Shown here: piece after piece, positions 45,644-53,963 of the stretch
Layout: the number at the start of each line of letters is the position of its first letter
How positions within the stretch are numbered: the first letter of the stretch is position 1
Source of the DNA: Syntrophaceae bacterium UBA6112
GTDB taxonomy: Bacteria > Desulfobacterota > Syntrophia > Syntrophales > UBA5619
Length of the DNA stretch: 64,000 bases
Assembly (NCBI GenBank): GCA_002423465.1
Contig: DIWG01000083.1
Span: 48,459-112,458 of the forward strand
Reading direction: 5' to 3'
The notes under the pieces: model-generated
Seen by the model: the letters and a program-made list of their open reading frames with translations, nothing else
Told to the model about the DNA's origin: nothing
Database searches by the model: none
Position numbers and translations under genes: made by a program

Positions 45644-46441
45644 CGACACCTTCTTTCTGGTTGTAGTAATATCACTATATCTATTCCTACAACTTATTTC
45701 CAAATTTCAGGTGTCCGGTCAAAAGGGGGGCTACTCCACATCGTAGGTCCCAGAAATCGCCCGGATGGGATCGAACCTGCCGTCATGGAAGGGAGGAATT
45801 TCGGTCACGTTCGCCAATCCGCTCCGCTTTGCGCGAAAATGGATGAAGTCTGCCTGAATCCTCCCGATTTCCAGAAAATCGACGTCGATTCCCCGCTTCG
45901 CAAGATAGATGGTGTTGCATCCCGCACCCGCGCCGTAATCGAGGACACGTCCTCCCTGGATCATATCCAATTTCGGCCAATGGTTGTGCGCGGCGTTGTT
46001 AAAAATATAACTGGCGCTGCAGCGATAGAACCAGACCAACTCCTCGTATCCTTTGGGATCGTACCAGCGGAATTCGCTTTCATGATGCATTTCCGGATAT
46101 CGCAGGATGCGTCGCCGGAACTGCTCATCTCCCAACCCTGTGTACGCCTTGAGATCCTCCAGCATTTCCCGGTGTTCGGGATCACTCATCCAATGATCCA
46201 ACATGCTCTCCGGCGCACCATCGGAAGATAGCTCGACAATTCGCAGGAAAGGAAAGAAGTGACGATGAAAAAGACGCCATACCCTACCCGTCAGCGGGTA
46301 GCTGGCGTGCATCATTTTCTTAACCGCATGATCGAACCTGTATTTCATAGAATCCTGAATCCTCTCATCAGCGGCTTGGTTTGCACCAACGTTGCTCGAA
46401 AAACGGAGACGATGAAATGCACTCCTAGTATGATTAGTGAC

Positions 46442-47458
46442 TTAATCTTTTCGAAGACACGAGTGGAATATCGCTGGTATCCTCGCCATTCCAGCCCGAA
46501 ATGCGGCCAACCTTCTCCCTCTCTCCATGGCGGACAAATGGCCAAGAATGCGTTTTACGAGCACCGGATTTTGCCACTCAACGTCACTCTCTTCTAAGGT
46601 GCCCCTCCACAAAGAATAAATATGTTCATCACCGCGAACAAGCTGAAATCCGTTCTTCCGCATCACGCACGACAGATTTTCCAAAGTGTAACTGTAGGGA
46701 TGAAAAACGTTGAATAACTTCATAGGATCGGACATTTCTGGTCCGACTTGCAGGGAACCTGGCACCTCAATGAACAGTAATCCCCCATCATGGAGCAACT
46801 TTCTGAGACGGGCGAGCTCATCACTCGGTTGAAGCATATGTTCGAAAACATGCCGGAGGATGACAAGATCATAGCGATCCTCCTGCCTCAAGGCCTCTAT
46901 TGTTCCTCCGCACCTTAGATCCAAGCCTGTAAAATGGCGACCTGTTTCCAGCATTCGCTCGTCATAGTCATAACCGATTAGGCGCGCTCCGGAAGATTTA
47001 AGGGCATGAAGACCGGCACCATAGCTGCAACCGATTTCAAGGACATTCTTTCCGGAAAGATCCAAATTCTCAAGAATGTAGTGAGCGTACGGCTCAGCCC
47101 TTCGGACACTGAGGTCAAACCGACTCTGGCCGATGTCCAGTTGCCCCATCTGCATCCGCCAGAAGAGGTCGGAATAAGCGGTCGAATAGACGTTGTCCTC
47201 CCAGCGGGGATTGACCCGAATCAGCCCGCAATGCATGCAAAGGACGGATGGACACGGCAGTCCCCACCTGTCTATGCTAGCAAGAAGGATATCCCTGTCC
47301 GAGCGCTTGCAAAGGCAAGGAATCTCATGCAATGGTTCCCGGCCGATGATCTCTTCAATGATGCGTTGTCTCGCCTTATCCCGTACCGGCTCCTTGAGAT
47401 AATCATGGAAGGAGCCTAATCGAGAGTAGCGTTTGCCAAGAAACGGTCTTTTCATCAT
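46442..47458 (-). CDS. SAM-dependent methyltransferase with N-terminal zinc-binding region
   Basis: About 338 residues from the tandem ATGs at 47458/47455. The N-terminal part has cysteines in IPCLCKRSD and CPSVLCMHCGLIRVNPRW, resembling the metal-binding domain found in front of C-methyltransferase-like proteins of sugar loci. The SAM domain follows: VLEIGCSYGAGLHALKSSG, GYDYDERMLETG, ILRHVFEHMLQP. It is one of five methyltransferase genes in 38-51 kb. In-frame sequence upstream to 47617 lies within the neighbouring GT4 gene and is excluded. Confidence 0.87.
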   Translation of the reverse strand: MMKRPFLGKRYSRLGSFHDYLKEPVRDKARQRIIEEIIGREPLHEIPCLCKRSDRDILLASIDRWGLPCPSVLCMHCGLIRVNPRWEDNVYSTAYSDLFWRMQMGQLDIGQSRFDLSVRRAEPYAHYILENLDLSGKNVLEIGCSYGAGLHALKSSGARLIGYDYDERMLETGRHFTGLDLRCGGTIEALRQEDRYDLVILRHVFEHMLQPSDELARLRKLLHDGGLLFIEVPGSLQVGPEMSDPMKLFNVFHPYSYTLENLSCVMRKNGFQLVRGDEHIYSLWRGTLEESDVEWQNPVLVKRILGHLSAMERGRRLAAFRAGMARIPAIFHSCLRKD

Positions 47459-47465
47459 AAAGCCA

Positions 47466-48656
47466 TTAATGGGTGACGGTTTTCGCTGAGGGACAAGATG
47501 ACGTTGATAGGACATCTTGCATGACCGTAAACAATCTTTTGTGAAAACCATTGATATCCAGAGCCCGGATGGAGGTGCGTCTTGCCGACTCACCCATGGC
47601 CATCCTCCGCGCTGCATTGTCCATCAAAGAATGCACAGCAGCGGCAAGGGCCTCCGGCTCCCCTGGTCGAACCATGAGGCAATTTGCTCCATCGATGAAC
47701 GGATAGCCTTCCTTATTGGCCCCCACCGGATTGGCAACGACTGCCTTGCCCATAGACATGGCCTGGAGAAGCACCGTCGTGGCGCCGGAATAGGTGTTGT
47801 CCCGAACCGGAAGAGCTAGTAATTGACACCTCGCCATGTAGCCACGGATCTCTCCCATGGGCCTGTCGATGAGGACCTCCACATTGGCAGGTGAATCTGC
47901 CAGCGTTGCTGCAATGGAACGGGAGGTAATGATACGGAATGAGAGCGACGGCAATTTTGTTGCCACATTAAGAAGCGTTTTAAAATCGCGGAAAGGATCG
48001 GCACCAATGCTCAAAACATCGACATCCTGAACGGTATCGATGGGCATGAAATAGCCGGTATCGACACCATCGCATATAAATTCGACATTCGTCAATCCGT
48101 AATTGTTTCTGAGCGTATCCGCCTGTGTCTTGCTCAGGCTGATGATTTTTTCCAGGCGACCGAATTCGGCAAGATGACGCGGCAATCTGGATTTATTCCT
48201 GAACTGTTCAAACTTCTCAGGCAGCCCCATCGCAATGTAAACAGTTGGTACGCGCGGCAGCAATCCTGTTCGTCTCATGTTGATAAGGGGAAACATTAGC
48301 CGATCGGAATAGACAAACAGGAGTCTTGTCGATGCGCATGAGGACCTGTGCGGCAGAACCCATTCGAGCGCACCTCCGTAAGTGCCAATGGTCTTAATGA
48401 ACAGCCTATAAATTTGCAGTGCTCGCCATGTAAAAAACGTCGGTGGTCGATAATCGCGGATATTGTCCGTAACATTCAATCCTTGTCGCGCGAGGTAATC
48501 CAAACCATAAAAAAGGTAACGCTCCGGGCGCGGTTTCCCCTCCATTACATCTTTGACGGCACCCAACCGGGTATCTGTAGGGGGAAGTATATAGACAACA
48601 CCATTCTGAAAGGCATGAACATGATTTTCCTTGTAAACATGTCCTTGCAATGTCAA
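47466..48656 (-). CDS. Glycosyltransferase family 4
   Basis: A 396-residue frame opening with TTG at 48656. The conserved part starts at VVYILPPTDTRLGAVKDV, so the true start must be at or near this TTG; no ATG is available in frame before it. Donor-half motifs include VDVLSIGADPFRDFKTLL and DNTYSGATTVLLQAMSMGKAVV followed by NCLMVRPGEPEALA. GC content is intermediate between the GC-rich left part and the AT-rich right part of the window. Confidence 0.83.
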   Translation of the reverse strand: MTLQGHVYKENHVHAFQNGVVYILPPTDTRLGAVKDVMEGKPRPERYLFYGLDYLARQGLNVTDNIRDYRPPTFFTWRALQIYRLFIKTIGTYGGALEWVLPHRSSCASTRLLFVYSDRLMFPLINMRRTGLLPRVPTVYIAMGLPEKFEQFRNKSRLPRHLAEFGRLEKIISLSKTQADTLRNNYGLTNVEFICDGVDTGYFMPIDTVQDVDVLSIGADPFRDFKTLLNVATKLPSLSFRIITSRSIAATLADSPANVEVLIDRPMGEIRGYMARCQLLALPVRDNTYSGATTVLLQAMSMGKAVVANPVGANKEGYPFIDGANCLMVRPGEPEALAAAVHSLMDNAARRMAMGESARRTSIRALDINGFHKRLFTVMQDVLSTSSCPSAKTVTH

Positions 48657-48751
48657 ATCACCAAACCTTCGACGTTACTGAAAGTTTAATAATCAAATTA
48701 TACACATTTTCAGGGTAAATTAAATTATAACTTTTCATTTCTGCAAGAATA
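48657..48751 (-). promoter_or_regulatory. AT-rich spacer with two TATAAT hexamers on the minus strand
   Basis: The 95-bp gap ahead of the GT4 gene is very AT-rich and contains TATAAT on the minus strand at 48697-48702 and 48724-48729. No good -35 element is at 16-18 bp from either, so a promoter here is only a possibility. Confidence 0.25.
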
Positions 48752-49732
48752 TTACATCAATATCTGACGCGTCCATTCATTAGGTAACGCATCAATCTGC
48801 TTCGGCAAATCGTTCGTGTTCAATCGAGGTAATGTAAGGTAATTATCACGTTGAAGATCAACAATTCCGACATTTGTTGTGAGACCAATTTTACAGCCAT
48901 GGTTCCTTAGAACTAAAAGCAATGACTCATCATATCCTCCATGCGGATAGCACATAATCCAACGATCAGTTCGTACCCCAATTCTCTTTAAGAACTGGAC
49001 TGCCGTCTCAATTTCACTGTCTCGAACCCTCGGATCCACAGCATTTAACCAGCAGTGACTATAACCATGGCTTCCAATGCACATACCATTTTCACGCATA
49101 CTTATAATTTGACTCTCATTCATATACAATTCTCGTGCAAAGGACTCTTCGTCAGAGGTCACATATTTATTAAATAGATAATTGACAATGATAAGCCTCA
49201 GTTCTTCAGGTAATTCTCGTTGAAGTAAATGTTTTATAAAAATAATCTCTTTGGAATCATAACGACCATTAATTGCCAATCTATCCCAATAATCATCCCT
49301 GTTTTTTGTTTGAAATAATTTACCATTATTATCAATTAAACGAAATATATCTTCAATGATAATATTTTTATCTGAAACAGAAGCCAATATAAAATGGATT
49401 TTATTTACATCAAGTACACGATTTTCAAGTGTACATTTTGCCACTGGGAAAAAACAGCCTGGCAATTTTTCCCGAGATAAAATAGGAAACACGTTCATGT
49501 AATGATCAATGTATCCGTCATCAAACGTCAATAGCAGTGGTCGCGGTGGTAGTGCATCGAACTCACAGCACTCGATAACCGTTAACAATTCTTCACCACT
49601 AATCACATTATAATATTTTTTTATATAAGCGATCTGCGCCCTGAAATAATCTGTTTCCAATGCTTTGATATCGGGGTAACGCGACCGCCGAAGATCACGC
49701 ACATAATGGTACATAATGATAGATAAGGTCAT
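48752..49732 (-). CDS. Polysaccharide deacetylase (NodB homology)
   Basis: A 326-residue cytoplasmic-looking protein without a signal peptide. The NodB motif 1 LLLTFDDGYIDHY supplies the catalytic and metal-binding aspartates, and motif 2 IGSHGYSHCWLN the metal-binding histidines. CYPHGGYDESLL resembles motif 3. Such enzymes remove N- or O-acetyl groups from sugars; the lack of an export signal suggests action on a lipid-linked precursor. The base composition turns AT-rich here. It starts 2 nt after the preceding methyltransferase ends. Confidence 0.88.
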   Translation of the reverse strand: MTLSIIMYHYVRDLRRSRYPDIKALETDYFRAQIAYIKKYYNVISGEELLTVIECCEFDALPPRPLLLTFDDGYIDHYMNVFPILSREKLPGCFFPVAKCTLENRVLDVNKIHFILASVSDKNIIIEDIFRLIDNNGKLFQTKNRDDYWDRLAINGRYDSKEIIFIKHLLQRELPEELRLIIVNYLFNKYVTSDEESFARELYMNESQIISMRENGMCIGSHGYSHCWLNAVDPRVRDSEIETAVQFLKRIGVRTDRWIMCYPHGGYDESLLLVLRNHGCKIGLTTNVGIVDLQRDNYLTLPRLNTNDLPKQIDALPNEWTRQILM

Positions 49733-49734
49733 AA

Positions 49735-50628
49735 TTAATTCAATTTCATAGCATGTAACATGAAAGAAGAAGATTGGAGTATAAGTGAAGTATTTTCATC
49801 TGCGAAGTTCTGTAAAGCAATCGATATATCTGTATGAATTCTGGGATGCTGCCTCTTGAAAAAAGGCAACACACCATGAACATGTATTGGATATAAATGA
49901 ACAGTAATGAATCCCCGTTCTTTCAACAAGGCAATTAATTGAGCTGGTGTAAATTGATACCTGGTTGACACTCTGATCCCCGTTGATTCATGTTCAATAT
50001 CAGGCTGCTGGGGAGGGGCTTTTTCTATTTCAGCCAGCTTATCAAGGCTCATTCCTGAGGCAATCGCAATGGCTTCCTTTAAAAGGAGATTTATTGAATC
50101 ATTATTGATCTCTTCTAAAGTAAAGGAATTCGCTGATAATATATTGAACAGACGGTTTCGGGATCCCAAAACAAGTGATCCACCACAATTTATTGCATCG
50201 TAAGCCAAATCGAGAAATTTATTAAGTTCATCTGGCAGGATATATTCAATAAATCCATTAGCAGACAAGATATCGTATTGCCCTTTTTGAATATTATATT
50301 CAAAAAGGGACGAACAATGAAAATGAGCATTCACTAGTTTTTGTTGACTTGCCCGCCGCTTTGCAATTACGATCATTTCATCGGCGAAATCGATACCTGT
50401 CGCATCAATACCAGCACGAGCCATCTCACACACTAAATCACCCGATCCGCACCCGATATCAAGGCCATACCGTGTCTGACTGCGACTGTCGATTACCTTC
50501 ATAACATAATTATTCCGCTGTTGAATTACATTAACCCTATTGCAATCAATCGCCTCAGCATTTCGACTCCATGTTTCTGCATTCTTCTTGAAATAATGCA
50601 ATGTCTCCTTTTTTTGCTTGGCTATCAT
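49735..50628 (-). CDS. SAM-dependent methyltransferase (class I)
   Basis: A 297-residue protein with motif I YGLDIGCGSGDLVCEMA, the acidic ATGIDFADEMIVIAKRR and GQYDILSANGFIEYI. It fits Methyltransf_25/31-type enzymes; the substrate is unknown. It lies between a GT-B-like gene (30 nt upstream) and the deacetylase (2 nt downstream) and should be co-transcribed with both. Confidence 0.87.
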   Translation of the reverse strand: MIAKQKKETLHYFKKNAETWSRNAEAIDCNRVNVIQQRNNYVMKVIDSRSQTRYGLDIGCGSGDLVCEMARAGIDATGIDFADEMIVIAKRRASQQKLVNAHFHCSSLFEYNIQKGQYDILSANGFIEYILPDELNKFLDLAYDAINCGGSLVLGSRNRLFNILSANSFTLEEINNDSINLLLKEAIAIASGMSLDKLAEIEKAPPQQPDIEHESTGIRVSTRYQFTPAQLIALLKERGFITVHLYPIHVHGVLPFFKRQHPRIHTDISIALQNFADENTSLILQSSSFMLHAMKLN

Positions 50629-50658
50629 TGGTTTCTCTTTCTATGAGCGATATCTTCT

Positions 50659-52065
50659 CTAATCGCGATAAGTTCCCCTTCTAAACCCTTCATAATCTTC
50701 TACACACGCACTAACCAATCGCTCGCATGCCCTCCCATCGACTATACCAATTTCGTTTTGAACGATCGTGGCCCGCTGCTTTTGCCTATAATGAGGATGC
50801 TCAATTGCTTCTTGAATCAATCGTATTACTTCTTCACGTGAATTGGCCATGGGAATTGCGTCGTATGATTGCATTCTTCGAATATGGTAGATGTCTAGAT
50901 AGTTTTTATAAATAGGCCCCATTAGCATCGCTTTATTCGGGGGAGGGAAATACCACATATTGATCGCAGGTTTATCAAACAGACATGCTTCAATTGAGAT
51001 TGTTGAAAACTGGTTGATAACGACATCACAACTATTTAACACTTTATTTAATTCATCCTCCTCAATCTGCAACACTTCATAATCATGCGACCCAACCTTA
51101 TAATAAGGATCACCGATACTTACATAGACATTCGGAATCGATCTTGCATATGTCAGTAACGGATTCATATATACAGATTGCATCATATTTTTATTCGGAT
51201 AAATGCGAAGGATCAGCTGGATGGATTCACCCGCAGCAACAAGTTGCCGGAAGATGGATAGCATTTCAAAATAATGAAAAGGAAATATGAAGCCTGCAAA
51301 AAGGATAGTTTTCCGGGATAAATCGAGTCCGATAGACTGCAGAAAAGAATGCCTTTCGTCTTTAGAAAGTCGTGGCATTGCATTATACCTCAGCGAACCA
51401 ATTGCCGTAATTCTTTCGCTTTTTATACCTTGTAACTTCTTCGCATCTTCTATCATGCTCGGTCCCCAAACCAATAGGCGCCGAACAGGTATTCCTCGGT
51501 AACCTTTAGAGGATAAATTATCGTAATTCCCCACAAAATGCACTATAGGCAACTTACGTTCCAAGGCCCACCAAGTTGCAAGTCCCTCCAATTCTGAATC
51601 TACAGTTCCTACACCCAAAAGTAACAGTTGGTTAATTTCACGAGAAGAAATAGCAGCTATTTGAATATTGTTATACAAACGCCGCTCTAACTCTATTACG
51701 CTTCTAACTACCCACTCTTTTCTCGCCATAATACGACAAAAGCTTACATGAATCCTTTCCTCAACCGACATAGCCCACCATGGTTTTAAAAAAATTGCTC
51801 GTCCTATATCAGAGGAAGGATACAATCGCCTAATCAATCTACATGTGCCGAGAAGCCAAGCTGAATTATTCCTTGGTAATGTAAATTCAATTCCCTCATA
51901 GTCTGCTCCATCAATTCGAGATATAAGATTTTCATAATCTTTTCGAATTAAAAAAGTAATATTCACCCCAACCGCTTGAAACGCTTCCACAACAAATTTC
52001 TGGTGTAAATGGTTTGTAGACCCTTTTCCAAGCAATCCGATTGCTAATTTATATCTAATTCCCAT
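50659..52065 (-). CDS. Predicted GT-B fold surface-carbohydrate protein
   Basis: A 468-residue protein of uncertain family. The N-terminal part (YKLAIGLLGKGSTNHLHQKF) and the C-terminal part (DVVINQFSTISIEACLFDKPAI) give the outline of a GT-B protein related to CDP-glycerol glycerophosphotransferase-like or capsule transferases; the second motif matches their substrate-binding loop. VHFVGNYDNLSSKG and KTILFAGFIFPFHYFEML are further landmarks. No membrane spans. The ATG at 52065 is preferred to a TTG at 52077. A transferase role is inferred only. Confidence 0.65.
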   Translation of the reverse strand: MGIRYKLAIGLLGKGSTNHLHQKFVVEAFQAVGVNITFLIRKDYENLISRIDGADYEGIEFTLPRNNSAWLLGTCRLIRRLYPSSDIGRAIFLKPWWAMSVEERIHVSFCRIMARKEWVVRSVIELERRLYNNIQIAAISSREINQLLLLGVGTVDSELEGLATWWALERKLPIVHFVGNYDNLSSKGYRGIPVRRLLVWGPSMIEDAKKLQGIKSERITAIGSLRYNAMPRLSKDERHSFLQSIGLDLSRKTILFAGFIFPFHYFEMLSIFRQLVAAGESIQLILRIYPNKNMMQSVYMNPLLTYARSIPNVYVSIGDPYYKVGSHDYEVLQIEEDELNKVLNSCDVVINQFSTISIEACLFDKPAINMWYFPPPNKAMLMGPIYKNYLDIYHIRRMQSYDAIPMANSREEVIRLIQEAIEHPHYRQKQRATIVQNEIGIVDGRACERLVSACVEDYEGFRRGTYRD

Positions 52066-52570
52066 TATGCTAAACAATCACTCAAATTTCATAAAGCCGG
52101 AGGGATGGAATACGTGAACCACTCAAAAGCGGTTGGAACAGAAACCGCCTGAAGGCAGCTATCTTTCAAACATCCTTGGTTGATTCAGACGCAGGTTTTA
52201 CCGCTCCTGCTGTCAATGCTCTCGGACCTTCTCATCATGCCATAAACTTTGAACAGTTTATAGCCAGGTGGCTTTCTATATTCCCGGAATTGTCAAATCC
52301 TGTAAGTCTTCCTGCCTCTCTGCATCGGATCCAATATGGCGGTTTCCTACGGAAACTGATGGGAGACCTTTGATTTTTTCAAAATTGTGTTTTTGCCCTT
52401 TTCTCTACCCGACTTTTCAAAAAATCGGAACTGAGTAGCGAAGATTACCAAAACATGCCGATCAACTTTTCCGTTATGGCAACACCGTTTACCTCAAATT
52501 GGTCGGTTATGGGAGCCGTTTCATGGCGATCCGCCCGCTGCTCCGCGTCCGGGCAGACCTCTCCCTATAT
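52066..52570. other. Gene-poor stretch with a short plus-strand open frame, flank of IS5-type element
   Basis: No convincing gene in about 500 bp. A plus-strand frame is open from 52095 to 52373 (…NRLKAAIFQTSLVDSDAGF…) and lacks a good start; it may be a remnant of an older gene truncated by the transposon. The sequence GAGACC at 52363 is a possible end of the IS5-type element. A short AT-rich palindrome lies at 52409-52428. Confidence 0.4.
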
Positions 52571-53632
52571 TTACACCGTTCCGAGGATTCTACCCCCTCG
52601 GAACAGATTGAAGGCCATTTGCCGGAAAAGTCCATCCAGTGCATTTTTGACAATCCTGGTAAACCGTGCTCGGAAAGCCCGGCTGTACAGGTGGCTTAAC
52701 CCGAAGTACTGCTCCACGATGTAACGCTTCTTTGAGATCCCTTTGTTCCGCTCTTTCTCATAATCGGTCAATTTCGTTGACTTTGTGTCCCTCCTCATGA
52801 TTCCATCCGCGATACCGTTCATGTGGAGGAAGTCCCGGTTGGGCTCGCCATAATACCCCTTGTCGGCATAAACTTTCCCAATGGGGTCTTCGGTATGGCA
52901 ACTGGCGGCGATGCAATGGGGAAGATAAATCGTGTCACTGACCGAGGCCGGCGTCAGATCCGTGGAAAGAACAAGCCCATGATTGGTGTCCACGGCGGCA
53001 TGTTCCTTTAAACCGTAATGTGGCTTTTCGTTCTTGATGATCCAATCCGAATCCAGATCACGGGAAAACTTGAGAAGATTCCCGCTTTTGTCCAACTTCC
53101 CTCCCGGAGTCTCTCTCTTCTCCCTTTGCTTTTGGATCTCCTCGTTGCTGATAGGATGGCTGGCGGATTGAACCAGACGGGCGTCCACGGCAACTCCTTC
53201 ATTGATCGTCAACCCCTTCCGGGAGAACTGCTGAAGAACGTCGCTGTTGATCAGGTTCATCGCCTCCCTGGACAGCCGCCCCCGGAAACGGGAAAAAGTA
53301 GAATGGTCGGGTGAATGCTGATCGAAGGACAGTCCAATGAATTTCTTGAAAGAGATCCGGTCGTTGATCTGGTTTTCCAGCTCCGGGTCGGAATCGATCC
53401 TGTACCACTTCTGCAGGAGAAGCCCTTTCAGAAGTATCAGAGGAGGATAGGCGTCGGCCCCCTCGCGACTTGTCCCAATCGTATAATTCGACAGAAGAAT
53501 CTCTTCCACCTGTGACCAGTTGATGACACTATTAATCTTTTCGAGTCTTTTGAGACTGCGGTTATGTTTCATGGATTTCAAAAGCGATGCTTCGGCGAAG
53601 GTCATATTCTGATCAATTTGTTTGTATCCCAT
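52571..53632 (-). CDS. IS5-family (IS4-type DDE) transposase
   Basis: A 353-residue transposase that looks complete. The N-terminal DUF772-type region is present (GLLLQKWYRIDSDPELENQ; SFKKFIGLSFDQHSPDHSTF). The catalytic DDE positions are suggested by VAVDARLVQS, VYADKGYYGEPN and the RYIVEQYFGLSHLYSRAF region. The ATG at 53632 follows GGAGGGG, and a good promoter lies just upstream. An in-frame extension to 53800 is rejected because it crosses the promoter. Confidence 0.9.
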   Translation of the reverse strand: MGYKQIDQNMTFAEASLLKSMKHNRSLKRLEKINSVINWSQVEEILLSNYTIGTSREGADAYPPLILLKGLLLQKWYRIDSDPELENQINDRISFKKFIGLSFDQHSPDHSTFSRFRGRLSREAMNLINSDVLQQFSRKGLTINEGVAVDARLVQSASHPISNEEIQKQREKRETPGGKLDKSGNLLKFSRDLDSDWIIKNEKPHYGLKEHAAVDTNHGLVLSTDLTPASVSDTIYLPHCIAASCHTEDPIGKVYADKGYYGEPNRDFLHMNGIADGIMRRDTKSTKLTDYEKERNKGISKKRYIVEQYFGLSHLYSRAFRARFTRIVKNALDGLFRQMAFNLFRGGRILGTV

Positions 53633-53662
53633 ATCCCCTCCGGTAAGAAATTTGATGGCGGA

Positions 53663-53691
53663 AATATGGCACAAATACGGAGATATGTCAA
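53663..53691 (-). promoter_or_regulatory. Sigma70-type promoter of the IS5-type transposase
   Basis: On the minus strand TTGACA (53691-53686) is followed after 17 bp by CATATT (53668-53663), a perfect -35 and a 4/6 -10. The transposase ATG with its GGAGGGG site begins about 30 bp downstream. Confidence 0.6.
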
Positions 53692-53963
53692 GTAATATTG
53701 AATATTTATTATGATTTTTCCTGAAATTTCTCATGCGATTTTCTTGCGGATCACTCACCCGAAAACCTCGGTTTGGTCTCCTCGTCGGGAACTCCCCCAA
53801 AGGGGTCTTCGATAAATGGCCGGGAGAGAGAAATTCGAGTTCTGCAAAGCTCTCGATGGCAGAATTTGTTTAAAGGTTGGTGGATATTGAAAATAAATAC
53901 CTCACCAATCCCATCAACCGCCGTGGCCACCCCATTATATACAAATCTTTAATCAAACAATGC
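53692..53963. other. Non-coding stretch between the IS and the sqd-like gene
   Basis: About 270 bp without a gene on either strand. The part near 53.9 kb is AT-rich. It may include the end of the IS5-type element and transcription stop signals for the sqd-like gene, but no stem-loop with a T tract was recognised. Confidence 0.4.

Larger units (their letters stand above)
44419..45738 (-). mobile_element. IS3-family insertion sequence, IS2-like subgroup, 1320 bp, complete
   Basis: The ends are imperfect inverted repeats beginning TGGAGTTGCCCC (at 44419) and TGGAGTAGCCCC (read on the minus strand from 45738), followed by a shared CCGGACAC block. The element is flanked by 5-bp direct repeats CATCG at 44414-44418 and 45739-45743; 5 bp is the target duplication size typical of IS2. 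It carries orfA and orfB on the minus strand with an A8 slippery run. Both genes look intact, so the element may still be active. Confidence 0.95.
44193..46348 (-). pseudogene. Class I methyltransferase gene split by an IS2-like element
   Basis: Two halves flank the insertion sequence. The N-terminal half starts at the ATG at 46348 (KYRFDHAVKKMMHAS) and holds motif I VLDYGAGAGCNTIYLA, ending at GTYD. The C-terminal half restarts at ...AIIAFHVLEHIPNY and ends at 44193. Removing the element (44419-45738) and one 5-bp target copy restores one frame of 277 codons including the stop, encoding 276 residues across the motif YDAIIAFHVLEHIP. In the present state the N-terminal piece reads four bases into the element and stops. 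A 67-codon open frame at 44193-44396 is the C-terminal remnant, not an independent gene. Confidence 0.93.
52363..53780 (-). mobile_element. IS5-type insertion sequence, ends not firmly defined
   Basis: The transposase gene is bracketed by GAGACC facing outward at 52363 and, inverted, at 53775-53780. Beyond these six bases the two ends match poorly and no target duplication was found, so the limits are tentative and one end may be decayed. Confidence 0.4.

Noticed and set aside
52409..52428. Palindrome as a terminator
   Set aside because: The stem is short and AT-rich and no T tract follows on the minus strand; evidence is too weak.
53633..53800. N-terminal extension of the IS5-type transposase from a TTG
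   Set aside because: It would cross a good TTGACA-17-CATATT promoter, while the ATG at 53632 has GGAGGGG.
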